Of a stretch of 64,000 nucleotides of DNA, positions 1 through 10,019 are shown piece after piece. The DNA lies in assembly GCF_964204645.1 (NCBI RefSeq), contig NC_134033.1, positions 1,106,631-1,170,630 on the forward strand, in the 5' to 3' direction. Source of the DNA: Tubulanus polymorphus. Its lineage: Eukaryota; Nemertea; Palaeonemertea; Tubulaniformes; Tubulanidae. Under the pieces are notes generated by a model. It worked only from the letters and a program-made list of their open reading frames with translations, had not been told where the DNA came from and searched no databases. Made by a program: the position numbers and the translations under genes. Numbering within the stretch: the first letter of the stretch is position 1; each line of letters starts with the position of its first letter.

Positions 1-189
1 GCGGCTAGGGTAGTGCGGCCCGTGTAGGCTAGAAAGTGGTTATTGACACCGAGTGAGGTCCCTGTTAGTCTAGTACCTAGCCGTCGTTCCCTAAACAACC
101 CAGAACTCGTAGTAACAACGACTGACTGATTCAGACTAAATTTGAGTAGGTCCCGGCCTCACTAGTCACTGACAGTGACTGTCGAAGTC

Positions 190-1345
190 ACAGGGGCTCG
201 TCACGATAGCTGGGGGTCCAAAATCAAAGATTTGACCCAGTATCCTAGGTACCACCTATAAAAAAAGAAAAGGGAGCTAACATTTTGACATACAAGAATT
301 GACCTTCTCATTTCAACCCCTCATAACTTCGTAACCGATCGACCGATTTACACGAAATTAGATTCGTTTCATTCCCAAGAGGTGACTTTTTCGTTTGAGA
401 CCTTCCCCGATGAAATCGGACCGGAGACGCCCGAGAAATCACGACTCAAATCCGAAAAAACGGGTCAAAATATCCAAAGCCGGAATTACTAGGACGGCTT
501 GAAGTGCTCAATTTCCGACGAAAAACGATGATTTGACGCGGTTCCCGGACGTTAATCGCCACATATCATACATCGCTGGAAAGCTTATGAACTGACCTTA
601 TTGACAGACGCGTTTATTTGATAATCCGTTCCGATACCCGCGACTGGCGAGCTGATAATCCAGATTGATGCGATAAATACGATTTCCAAGTGTATTCCGG
701 CCGCCATTAACTGCGTGACGTCATGAGAAATCCCAGCATGCAACGCTAGATAATTGACATATTCAGTCGACCAATCACGTATCGCGAATTTATCAGTCCT
801 CAGAGCCCGTGACGTCACACCCTCAATGGCGGTTCAGTTGACGCTTAAAGTGCGTATTTATCGGTTCGGTGCGTATTTTCACCTCGCTTGTCGCCGGTTT
901 CGGAACGGATTATCAAATAAACGCATTTTTCAATAAGGTCAGTTCATAAGCTTTCCAGCGATGTATGATATGTGAAGATTAACGTCCGGGAACCGCGTCA
1001 ACTCATCGTTTTTCGTCGGGAATCGACTACTCCGAGACGTCCTAGTAATTCCGGCTTTGGCTATTTTGACTCGTTTTTTCGGATTTGAGTCGTGATTTCT
1101 CGGGTGTCTCTTATCCGATTTTGTCGCGGAAGGTCTCAAACGAAAAAGTAACCTCTTAGGAATGAAACGAAACCAATTTCGAGCGAATCGGTCGATGGGT
1201 TACGAAGTTATGAGCGATTGAAATGAGAAGGTCAATTCTAGTATGTCAAAATGTTAGCTCCCTTTTCTTTTTTTATAGGTGGTACCTAGGATACTGGGTC
1301 AAATCTTTGATTTTGGACTCCCAGCTATCGTGACGAGCCCCTGTG
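190..1345. repeat. 1.2 kb fold-back (long inverted repeat) element
   Basis: The left arm (about 190-610) reappears as a reverse complement on the right (about 930-1345). Both arms contain CAGGGGCTCGTCACGATAGC, a run ending GGTACCACCTATAAAAA and the phrase around ACATCGCTGGAAAGC, with only scattered mismatches. The inner part is also inverted but more diverged: GACCTTATTGA...GCGTTTATTTGATAATCC pairs with its mirror near 890-945, and GACGTCA motifs occur on both sides of a centre near 770. The whole unit is therefore one imperfect palindrome rather than two TIRs around unrelated DNA. Short ORFs inside it are mirror images of each other and carry no recognisable domain. A GAGTGAGGTCCC direct repeat lies outside the arms, near 52 and 1379. 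It is probably a non-autonomous fold-back or MITE-type transposon; no transposase is visible. Confidence 0.8.
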
Positions 1346-1599
1346 GTCGAAGTGTCTGCGAAGTCACTGGGTCTGGAGTGAGTGAGGTCCCCCTAAAGTG
1401 TGTGTACCTGAGGACATGAAAATAAAATATCATGAATGAATTCTTATCTTTTTTACCAATATCAAAATTCGTACATTTAGAATCACCGCGGCTTTAAAGT
1501 CTTTATCAATTGAAGGAATAGTTCACTGTGAATAAAGAATTAGCGATTGAATTGAGCCCGCTCCACAGTAAAAATAGTGCGATCTAATCTTGGCCATCT

Positions 1600-2213
1600 A
1601 GTGCTGCCCCTTTGTATAACGATAGCGTGGAAAACGTGAACTAACATAATACTCGCTTGCCAGAGTCTTCGAACGGCAGGAGTGGACGAACTAATTACCG
1701 ATTTGCGGGCCGGATTCCGAGGAAAATTCTCAAACTCTGAAAACTGCTCTGAAACGTTCGAACCAAACAATTTTTCTATAAAGGAATGAGCCTTAAAAGA
1801 GTTAATTTGAATCGGGGTATTTCTAGTATGGTCGGTGAGAGAGCGATAGGTGTTTGTATGTTCCCTGTTTATTTGCGCGCAAATAGACTTTATCATAGAA
1901 AAAATATGGACATTTTGTCAATTCTGATGATAAATTATCATTAAAAAATGAAAATGAATAATTTATTCAGTATACAAATACTATATTAATTGATAAGTAA
2001 GTGAATTTTAGCTAAAAAGAATTAAATATGTTACCTAAAAAATAAGGAAATATCATACAAAATTCAGAAAGTATTCATAGTATCATATTTAATCAGAATT
2101 AGACGACACACTGGTCCGTATTGTACGTAATAAGGACATTTAAATTCCGGCGGTAAATATGCGCTATTTTAGTTCGCAGAAATTCCGCTATCGTTATTCA
2201 TAGGGGCAGCACT
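1600..2213. mobile_element. Non-autonomous DNA element with ~28-50 bp terminal inverted repeats
   Basis: AGTGCTGCCCC at 1600 begins a segment whose mirror image (GGGGCAGCACT) ends at 2213. The first 28 bases of each end pair with three mismatches (AACGATAGCG in both), and weaker similarity continues inward for about 20 bases. The interior is AT-rich and shows no transposase domain. A 118-codon minus-strand ORF (1540-1896) crosses the left end and has no recognisable motif. No clear target-site duplication was seen. This is likely a MITE-like deletion derivative. Confidence 0.55.
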
Positions 2214-2559
2214 GTACGGTAAATATCTAACTCAGCCTCGCGATCTTACTGTGGCATGCGAGCAATACAGATATTTTTCTTAGCCGAATTTCGTTGATTA
2301 TCTAATACGATTCCATTGTATATGAATAATTCTACTCACCCCGGAATAATTCTTCTCACCCCGGAAACATGGCTTCACAAAGAATTCTAAATCTATAGAA
2401 GTCTTAAGCCTGATATTTGCGGAGCACAGAAGGAAAGAATGCAATTCAATTTCAGTTGTAACGAGTTTATTCAAGTTCGATTAGTTTTTGTCTTGCAAAA
2501 AGAAATTTCAATTTCAGTTTTAATCAATTATATCAAAGCTAAAAAAAACTATTTCTATT

Positions 2560-2632
2560 CTATTTAGAATCACACAGATAATATATCAGTAAAATGCATG
2601 TGCTTAAGGCGCCGTTTGCTGCGCAGTAAACG
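2560..2632 (-). pseudogene. Relic copy of the 3' end of the neighbouring GPCR gene
   Basis: On the minus strand this stretch encodes VYCAANGA, then a diverged link, then LLIYYLCDSK and a stop. That is the same ending as the GPCR at 4603-5694 (VYCATNGA...LLIYYLCDSK). Nucleotide identity is nearly complete over the last 40 bases including the stop codon. Upstream on the minus strand (2633-2760) there is no continuing TM7 or TM6 coding sequence. It is therefore a truncated tandem-duplicate remnant, or less likely an alternative last exon: TTCTTAATAG just before it resembles a weak acceptor. Confidence 0.6.
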
Positions 2633-3339
2633 GCGGTGTCTATTAAGAAGGATATTTCTGAGTTCTAACAGTCAAGCCTCAGGGGATTGTTACCCCTAAA
2701 GTGTAAGAAACTTTTTGAAGAAAGTCTGAACGAAAATCTGAAATTGAAAAGATGAGTGTACAATGTGCAGACGAAGATTTAACAAAATGGAATGGAAGGG
2801 ATCCGAGATCATCCCAAAAAACCCCTTAGACACATCCCGCTCTTGCAACCAGCTAAACCAACCCCTTTATTTAAAATGGGCGGATGTTCTAGGGAGTAGC
2901 AACCAAATAAATATTGGTCAGACATATAATATTAATAAATCATAGCCTAAGCGGATCGTGCATCATGCATGAACGAACCGGGAGAAAGTGCGAGAGGGTT
3001 CGGCAGCCCCTCTTTTGCGCAGTAGAAACCAGTGAAAATATAATTTGGTGCATTCTGAGGCAGTTTTCAGACCTGCAAATACGAACCACTTGGGTAATTT
3101 TAAGTCATAAGTCGGACCAACCGCACCGGTAGCTACGCCGCTGGCTAGGATTTTCCATGGAACACCGCGTACCCCCCCCCCCCCCTCCGGTACTCCGGAT
3201 ACTTCTACGCCATTTTAGGGGGTGCTTTCGGTCATTTCATGCGTTGAAAAAATTATAGGTGGAAAACCTTGGTCCAAAAAATTTTGGGGTGACAGTTTTG
3301 AGGGAACTTAAAATTTGAGGGGGTTCCGGACACCCTGAC

Positions 3340-3410
3340 ACCCCCTAGATCCGCCCCTGCTTTTTATCATTCACAGTGGGGAACTTGGTCCACGGGCGGA
3401 TCCAAGCTAT
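3340..3410. mobile_element. hAT-like terminal sequences
   Basis: CCTAGATCCGCCCCTG at about 3344-3359 is typical of the terminal inverted repeat of common non-autonomous hAT elements, and GGGCGGATCC follows near 3394 in the opposite sense. The DNA to the left (3150-3340) includes a C15 run near 3172 and the phrase GGGGGTTCCGGACACC, which suits the body of such an element. The full limits could not be set. Confidence 0.35.
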
Positions 3411-3534
3411 ATTCCAGAATATAGTCAGAAAAATGTGAATGACATATTTTCTAGAAGTATCTTATCTAACTGGTCCAGAATGCCTTTAAATACAAGGAAA
3501 AAGTCATATAAGACATTTTTCCTGGGAGGAACCC

Positions 3535-3760
3535 GTGTGTTACTGTGGCAATAGAGGATTCCACTTGTGGCAAGTTAGGTTCCACCAGGTGTCATCACAT
3601 GCTACGCCTATGGAGGATTCCACCTGCATGGGCAGGCGACAACCTATATTACCGTCTACATCATCTAAGTGAGTTTCAGTGAGACATGTGATGTCATTAT
3701 TGCTAATAAATTCACTAAATTCTGGGATATCGAGTTTAGCTACATAGGCCACATGCATTC
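3535..3760. repeat. Degenerate minisatellite (GGATTCCACTTGTGGCAAG family)
   Basis: Two imperfect copies of the unit containing GAGGATTCCACTTGTGGCAAG and CCACCAGGTGTC are present here. The same unit forms clearer arrays at 27061-27342 in a GFM1 intron and at 43580-43760 in the NCK intron. The 72-codon minus-strand ORF here is a by-product. Confidence 0.55.
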
Positions 3761-3805
3761 AGCGTAGAAAACTTTAATGATGATTTGATACAAGGCATTT
3801 CACTT

Positions 3806-4099
3806 ATGAGGAGAGAATCCCACAATGATAATAAAAAGTCCGAAAATGAAACTTCGAGATAGTAGTTTATTCAACGTTTCGACTATATCCTAATAGTCAT
3901 CTTCAGGAATAATGAGTGTGGCATTATTCCTGAAGATGACTATTAGGATATAGTCGAAACGTTGAATAAACTACACTAGCTCAAGGAATACAGTATTCCT
4001 GAAGATGACTATTAGGATATAGTCGAAACGTTGAATAAACTACTATCTCGAAGTTTCATTTTCGGACTTTTAATTATCATTGTGGGATTCTCTCCTCAT
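3806..4099. repeat. Fold-back element with three copies of a 43-bp motif
   Basis: The block from ATGAGGAGAGAATCCCACAA (3806) is the reverse complement of the block ending TTGTGGGATTCTCTCCTCAT (4099). Each arm contains a version of CCTGAAGATGACTATTAGG ... GAAACGTTGAATAAA. A third direct copy sits in the loop (about 3924-3975). A diverged version (CCCTGAGGATGACTAATAGG ... TTTGAATAAA) occurs near 59560, so this motif is dispersed. Confidence 0.8.
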
Positions 4100-4602
4100 C
4101 GCGTCAACACGGATATTGTGTTTTACCTATCGTGATTTCACTTATGTTCGCTGCGTTTTCTACATTTTGCTTATTTAAATCAGAAATGACTATGTTAGGA
4201 GTTACATCAGGTACATGATTGTTACTATTTACATCAGGGTATGTATCTACCGTATGAGAATTTACACGCGAGCCAACGATATTTCTATTTACAGTTGGAT
4301 TACTGTCACATAAATTTACACTATTTATACTCGAAACATCAGCGCCCCTGGCGGTGAGTTTTAACACTCACCGTAATCGGACTATTTTGTTATTCATTTT
4401 CAGCGGTAACCACGTGAACCTATGAATACCACGTGATGTATCCCTACGCGGGCCGTGTGAAATTTCACGCAATTTTCTAAATAGGAAATATTAAAAGGTT
4501 TCGTTCATGAAAGTTGAAAGTTGTTTTTGTGTTAGTTTTTATCATTCATAATCTGATGTTTTGTTCTGATTCTTATGAAATAAAAGGAATTGTTTTTCTG
4601 TT

Positions 4603-5694
4603 CTATTTAGAATCACACAGATAATATATCAGTAAAAGCTGTTTAGCTTTTTTCCTAAAGGCGCCGTTTGTTGCGCAGTAAACGAAAAAATTTACGGATG
4701 AGTCTAAAACACTGAGCAGAATTCCTACTTTACGCATCATCATCATTTCATCAATAGATAGATGGTGATGTAATCCGAACGTGACACGCATGAAGAGTAA
4801 CAGACGGTCCAGCGATGCGGGAATTTCACAGATAAAAAACACAAGTACAATTATAAGAACCGCTTTTAATATTTTGAGTTCGGTAGATTTTTCACCGGGC
4901 GCCGCTGCGTCCGCGTGAAATTGTTTCTTTTGATTTAGTTTCCTATGTATCATAATTCCGAACAAAGTTAGATTTATCACAATCAGAAAGTTAAAAGGTA
5001 CAAGGACAGTCATGAAAATATAGGCTTTAGTTATGTTTTGGGCCGCATGGCCAGCTAAATAACTGAAACGTGTTCGAATGACTCCAAAAGCTCCAAAAGC
5101 TCCCATTGTGTATACAGCTTCGAAACAACGATCCGTAGCCAACCCGGGTAAATATTGTGGAAAATAATACGGCCAGAAACAAGTGGCGGAAGAAAGTGCG
5201 TTCAAAACCGACAGAAAAATGATATGTTTTTTGCTCCAGAATCGTCTAAAATACAGCGGACTCGCGACAACCAGAAGTCTTTCAAAATTTACTATGACTA
5301 CGGCCCAATTTTTTGCCATTTGAAACGTATAAAACAGTGGTTGAACCCAAATTATAATTTCGTGTCCAAAATACCAGTCATCGAAACGGCCGAGAAGATG
5401 TCGATTTTGTAGATTATGGATAATTATTATTCGAAGTGGATAAAGAAGAAACACTGAAAATACGAACAGTAAATCAAACCAGGCGAGAATGATTATAGTT
5501 TGATAAGTGTCGCGACCGATCTTTGTGAATACTAGAATAGAAACAGAGTTCAGAATCATTCCTAAAATTGAAGCCGGAAAATATCCGTACAAGTAAATAC
5601 TATAGCTGAAGACGTGATCCCATCTTAAGGGTGGATACCGGCGCAGGTCGTCGCAGTTTCCAAATGTAGTCTTAGCGATAGTGGTAGAATTCAT
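4603..5694 (-). CDS. Class A (rhodopsin-like) G protein-coupled receptor, orphan
   Basis: An intronless reading frame encodes a seven-transmembrane receptor of the plasma membrane. The open frame reaches an ATG at 5790, but the first 32 codons translate a purine-rich AGAGAGACAG tract. I prefer the ATG at 5694, which begins MNSTT with an N-glycosylation site and gives 363 aa. Numbered from 5790: TM1 about 68-90 (ILNSVSILVF), TM2 95-120, TM3 145-170 ending in NFER where DRY is usual, TM4 190-210, TM5 255-282, TM6 308-328 (FFICEIP), TM7 354-377 ending NFFVY in place of NPxxY. C222 in ECL2 is present, but no cysteine is seen at the top of TM3, so the usual disulfide may be lost. It resembles invertebrate peptide (FMRFamide-like) receptor groups; the ligand is unknown. 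The tail ends LLIYYLCDSK, which is also found in the relic at 2560. Confidence 0.8.
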   Translation of the reverse strand: MNSTTIAKTTFGNCDDLRRYPPLRWDHVFSYSIYLYGYFPASILGMILNSVSILVFTKIGRDTYQTIIILAWFDLLFVFSVFLLYPLRIIIIHNLQNRHLLGRFDDWYFGHEIIIWVQPLFYTFQMAKNWAVVIVNFERLLVVASPLYFRRFWSKKHIIFLSVLNALSSATCFWPYYFPQYLPGLATDRCFEAVYTMGAFGAFGVIRTRFSYLAGHAAQNITKAYIFMTVLVPFNFLIVINLTLFGIMIHRKLNQKKQFHADAAAPGEKSTELKILKAVLIIVLVFFICEIPASLDRLLLFMRVTFGLHHHLSIDEMMMMRKVGILLSVLDSSVNFFVYCATNGAFRKKAKQLLLIYYLCDSK

Positions 5695-5799
5695 GTTGAA
5701 GCTCAAACGTCTGTAACCAGTGACTCTGCAGTAACACACAACTCCTCTTTCTGTCTCTCTATCTCTCTGCCTCACTCGCCCTTTCATCAAATCTACGCT

Positions 5800-6339
5800 C
5801 GATGCAAGCTGTGAATTATCACTATACCATAGGACAGTAAATTATATAGTACGCGTGCTTGAAAATTCAGATTTCACAAAGACGGAATTTCTATATACGT
5901 TTTACGCAAAGTGAAGTGAACTCAGCTACGACTGTCACGACACCAGACACGTTTAGAACCGAGAAGGCTACAAGTCAGTACAGTCTCATTCAGGCATCAT
6001 CATTGCACGCAGTGAACTTTCACTTTTAAATAAACCTGAGGACTTTAGGCTTTTTAACGGTAGAAGTATCAGAATTATTAACAACATAAATTTTATTCGA
6101 TTTTGTTTTATACCAATTACAACCGATCAAAATGAGTACAATTACGAGACCAGTTTAATGATAAAAATGTTCATTAGATAATTTAGGCATCCTTAATCCC
6201 TGTATCCGCTTTAACACATCATAAATAGCACGTCACAGCTTTCCGTTCGGATAGGAAGACGAGGACACTAAGATTATAAGATAAAGAATATTTGAATAAT
6301 TAGTTCACTTTTATTTCGCCATTTTATTAAGAGTAAAAA
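5800..6339. other. Upstream region of the GPCR gene, no gene seen
   Basis: This AT-rich sequence upstream (minus sense) of the receptor frame has no coding signal in either strand. It should hold the receptor promoter and 5' UTR, but no convincing TATA box or initiator could be assigned. Confidence 0.4.
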
Positions 6340-7075
6340 TATATAGACATATAATATATAACCATCACATAACGTATATTTCTGTACATAAATTCTATGA
6401 CGTTTTTAATTAATTTTCAATGAATCGATTTATGAAAAATAAATTCATTTTCACTGATTTCCGATTGTTGAAAACTATGAGAAAAAAAAAATCCATTTTT
6501 CTCTTAAGTTTAACAAGACAGTTTTTAGGCTTAAAAAAAAATGATACCTTGTTTCTCCGCTCTGCTGAGCTTAAAAGTTGTCCCGGCCGGCCGCCTATCT
6601 ACCCTATACATTACTTTTTTAAAAAATCGTGATCAATTTTACCGTAACAGACCCGGCCGCTATAGAAATGAACTGTTCACAAATTTTATCATATTTTACA
6701 AAAATGACCCGGCCGCCGCAGAGAAACAAGGTATCATTTCTGATTAGCCTTATAATATATTTATATTTCTGTACATAAATTCAAATACCTTTTCTTTTTT
6801 CCAATTAATCTATTTATGAAAAAAATAAATCCATTTTCACAGATTTCAGGAAAAAGACTTTCAGGAAAATAAAAATTAACTTTTCGTTCAAGTTTCACAA
6901 AGCAGTGTTTATAATATATTTATATTTCTGTACATAAATTCAAATACCTTTTCATTTTTTCAATTAATCTATTTATGAAAAAAATAAATCCATTTTCACA
7001 GATTTCAGGAAAAAACCTTTCAGGAAAATAAAAATCAACTTTTCATTCAAGTTTCACAAAGCAGTTTTTATAATA
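6340..7075. repeat. Three ~160-bp tandem copies, first one interrupted
   Basis: The unit starts with ATATTTATATTTCTGTACAT and contains ATCTATTTATGAAAAA and CATTTTCACAGATTTC. It occurs at about 6350-6540 (diverged), 6750-6905 and 6910-7075. The last two are nearly identical. The first copy is separated from the second by the inserted MITE at 6541-6737, so the array pre-dates that insertion. Confidence 0.75.
6541..6737. mobile_element. 197-bp MITE with 20-bp terminal inverted repeats
   Basis: ATGATACCTTGTTTCTCCGC at 6541-6560 is the reverse complement, with one mismatch, of the last 20 bases (6718-6737). The interior has three copies of CCCGGCCG in an otherwise AT-rich sequence. It lies between repeat copies at 6340-7075 and breaks the array. 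Confidence 0.75.
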
Positions 7076-7340
7076 CGAGTCAAAGCATTCAGTAAATTAC
7101 ATGAACATGATTTGATAAAGCTTTAAGTCGCAGCCACCTGGTTTTTAATTTTCATGATCGGATATTCACGCAAACCTTCGCTGTCAAACCTAACCACAGC
7201 GACCATGACAGCAAACTTTGCTGAACAAAAAAATATATACTGGACTTACTTCCACAGATGACTGTCGAGTCGAAACTAACTAACCGAAAAAGGGGTCCAA
7301 TTTTAACTCCCATTCACGACTGCAGAATCGAGTCCTGAAT

Positions 7341-7632
7341 TTAACCCTTTCAGTGCCGACTAATTGATACCCTATAGTGCTGGAGATATAGAATTTTGAA
7401 AAATTCCACTGTAGTGTGTTGAATAACGAGAATACCACTATAGTGCATCTACACCGCGGCGCGGTGTATCGTTAGTTACTAATAGTTCACTATGTTCGAC
7501 AGGTGCTGCCATCTTTCAATAGAGATAGAAATTAATTACTAATTACGCCAATACACCGCAGTGCGGTGTACTAGCAAAATCCATCACCGATTTATACACC
7601 GCACTGCGGTGTAGACGCACTGAAAGGGTTAA
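7341..7632. mobile_element. piggyBac-like MITE flanked by TTAA
   Basis: The element reads TTAA-CCCTTTCAGTGC at the left and GCACTGAAAGGG-TTAA at the right. That is the TTAA target duplication plus the CCCT-type terminal repeats expected of piggyBac transposons. The interior repeats the palindromic phrase ACACCGCACTGCGGTGTA several times and has no transposase. A second full copy is at 54830-55076 and a decayed one at 8800-9233. Confidence 0.85.
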
Positions 7633-8103
7633 ATCTACCCCTAAGACGTTTAATTGGACCCTATTCCACAAATAATGCCCACATATATGTATCTATCATT
7701 CAAAGACTATGAATTCAAAATTTGAATAAAAAACTAATGCGACACCGATAACAATATTGTAGCAATAAAATCAAATGTCGCAGTAAAATTTAAAAACACA
7801 AAGATTCCGAAAACATCGTATCGGCCACACGAGGGCCTAGTCCAATAGCGGGACCGGTAGAAAATCTCATTTTCCGCTTCGCGGTTCAAGAAAAAAAAAT
7901 TCTACCAATAGTTCGAAACATTTTCACCTGAGATTCATTTCGTGAGATTTCAATTTTTCAAGCGCAAACTAAATTTTCCTGATTCTAATAATCTTACGCC
8001 AAATTCTGAGTATTTAGTAAATGTGAGTATTTCAGTAGAAAATCTGAAAATCCTTTAACCCTTTCATCGCATAAAAATTCCCCAAGTATTGCTTCAAATC
8101 CGT

Positions 8104-8295
8104 AGTAATGTATGTAAATTCATGGTAATTCATGTAAATTCATGGTAAATTATGTAAATCCATGGTAGTTTATGCAAATCTGTGGTAATCAATGCAAATC
8201 TGCCGTAATTCATGCAAATACATGGTAATCTATGTAAATCCATGGTAATTTATGCAAATCCGTGGTAATCTATGTAAATCCGTGGTAATTTATGT
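8104..8295. repeat. 20-bp tandem repeat overlapping the 3' end of the LHFPL gene
   Basis: About nine copies of a 20-bp unit of the type GGTAATTTATGCAAATCCAT. The right end runs into the last exon of the LHFPL-family gene, so the final codons and stop codon (8270-8293) lie inside repeat units. Confidence 0.85.
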
Positions 8296-9679
8296 TGCCA
8301 AATTTTTTGTATCGCACGGCATTACACGACAGGAAACAGGAAATGAAAGTCAGAGCGCCCCCTATTGCCGTCAGATAGAACGCCCATCCGATCGAGCACA
8401 TTCCTGAAAATAAAAATATTTTGAAAAATTTTAAAATTGATTTAAATTCAGATTATCTCCGAAACCTCTCGCGCCAACTTAGAAAGTTTCGAGCTCTTTA
8501 ATTCGATTCGATTAAATTTCTTCTTGAAAACACTTGAGAGCGTTACCTGGATTGTACGGTTTCACAGTGTTCCCGCAGACGGACGAAACCTCTGCGTTAT
8601 CCCAACCAATCGGATACAGAGCACATCCTCCACCAATCAACAGCCCTGAAATCAACATAAATCAAATGTCTATCAGGAGTCATGAGTTTAATTCAAAATG
8701 AACTAGAAATCATTCAAATTTTTTTTTTTTCATATATTATTTGAAGCTAAAAAGAGTAGAATCACTCTCGAATAGAAGTTTTCAACAGGACAAGAACAGA
8801 CCCTTTCAGTGTACGTACCTCGCGGTGCGGTGTATAATGCACATTGCGCCTACCCCATGAGGCAGTGTATCTGTTAAGTAAAATCTTTACTGAAAGAAGG
8901 CAGCACCTGTCAAATACTATGAAATGAAGGTAACTAACAATACACCGCACTGTGGAGTAGACACACTATAGCAATATGCCTGTTATACACCGCACTGCAG
9001 TGGAATTTTCTAAAATTTTCATAACATCTCCAGGACCCGGTTTCATAGACTGAGTATCAAAATAATCCCTCGGGATAAATCCTAAATCTGGGTAACAACC
9101 ACCATAGTAACAATGAGAAACCATGGTTATAACTAACAAATTTGAAAATGTTCCCAGGGACTATTATTTTTTTCCACATCGATGAAACCCAGCCCTGCAT
9201 TTTAGAGTTTAAACCGTCGGCACCGAAAGGGTTCCGGGATTCTAAAACTTACCGGCGCATCCTTGCAAAGCGCCGCTGATCCGCGCCGAACTTTTACTGA
9301 ATACATCCATCAGACAAATGGCGAACACCGTCAAAAACGCCATCAACAACGCCACGCCACACCCGGTACCGATAACAATCGTCGACACGCGCCACCATAA
9401 ACTAGGAATGGCGTCGAACGTGGTGTATCTGCCGCAGCCACTGATGACGCCATCTTCGCCGTCCACGCTCTGGTGGTAGTAGTTATTACAACGACGGAAA
9501 GTTCCGAAACTGATTTCGGCGTCGATCGAGTCGTCGGCGCTGCTTCGCAATTTACCCTCGAGCCAGTACGGTAAATAGAACCCGATACCGGCGGCGACCG
9601 CGGCGACCGTCGATATCAACGCCCACACGACGCCACCGCAATTCAAACGAGACGTGTAGACTTTCAGTTTGATCGCCAT
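8270..9679 (-). CDS. LHFPL-family tetraspan membrane protein (LHFPL2-like)
   Basis: Three exons join in phase: 9679-9253, 8645-8547 and 8403-8270 (complement), giving 219 aa, a normal length for this family. Donors are GTAAGT and GTAACG; acceptors are TTTCAG and TTTTCAG. Exon 1 codes TM1 (about residues 15-38), a cysteine-bearing extracellular loop (GTFRRCNNYY, SGCGRY) and TM2 (about 96-122). Exon 2 codes TM3 (GLLIGGGCALYPIGW) and the second loop with its conserved cysteine. Exon 3 codes CSIGWAFY and TM4. The GWAFY-TAIGG style of TM4 suggests LHFPL2 rather than the LHFPL3/4/5 group. Family members are membrane proteins; vertebrate relatives act as partners of channels and receptors, but the role of this one is not known. 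The C-terminal tail after TM4 is short (KKFGNINYHGFT), and its last codons derive from a 20-bp repeat. Confidence 0.85.
8800..9233. mobile_element. Decayed piggyBac-like MITE in LHFPL intron 1, with nested insertion
   Basis: CCCTTTCAGTGTACG near 8801 and CACCGAAAGGGTT near 9221 match the ends of the 7341-7632 element. The interior carries ACCGCACTG phrases in the reverse order of that copy. About 9036-9200 interrupts it with a GGACCCGGTTTCATAGACTG ... GATGAAACCCAGCC hairpin-like element, so one MITE is nested in another. Confidence 0.6.
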
Positions 9680-9849
9680 TGTTGCGGCTACCCTAGCGAC
9701 GACTGGTTAGTTACGTTAACGATCCGTCTGTCATTGTCTTTGTGTCGGAAAATCTGAAAAAATTATAAATTCGAAACCGAATTAATCAAACGCGGAAAAA
9801 AATATACATCTCATCCAAAAAGTTCGAAGTTGTGAGTTTATAAAACTCG

Positions 9850-9955
9850 GGATTCCATTTCACAAAAAGGATTAACCTCATCAATTAATCCAGTTAATCT
9901 TTACTTAAATCAAAACGATATCGGAGTTAATCCTTTTTGTGGAACCGAAAATATG
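9850..9955. repeat. Hairpin-forming inverted repeat
   Basis: CACAAAAAGGATTAACCTC near 9870 pairs with GAGTTAATCCTTTTTGTG near 9924 across a 37-base loop. It lies just upstream of the LHFPL first exon. Likely a short MITE remnant. Confidence 0.6.
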
Positions 9956-10019
9956 ATTAATCTCATACCAGATATAACAAACTATCGGTGTAACTGTAAT
10001 TCTATATTAACTCACACTG

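Noticed and set aside
1540-1896. 118-codon minus-strand ORF
   Set aside because: It spans the terminal inverted repeat of the 1600-2213 element and has no motif.
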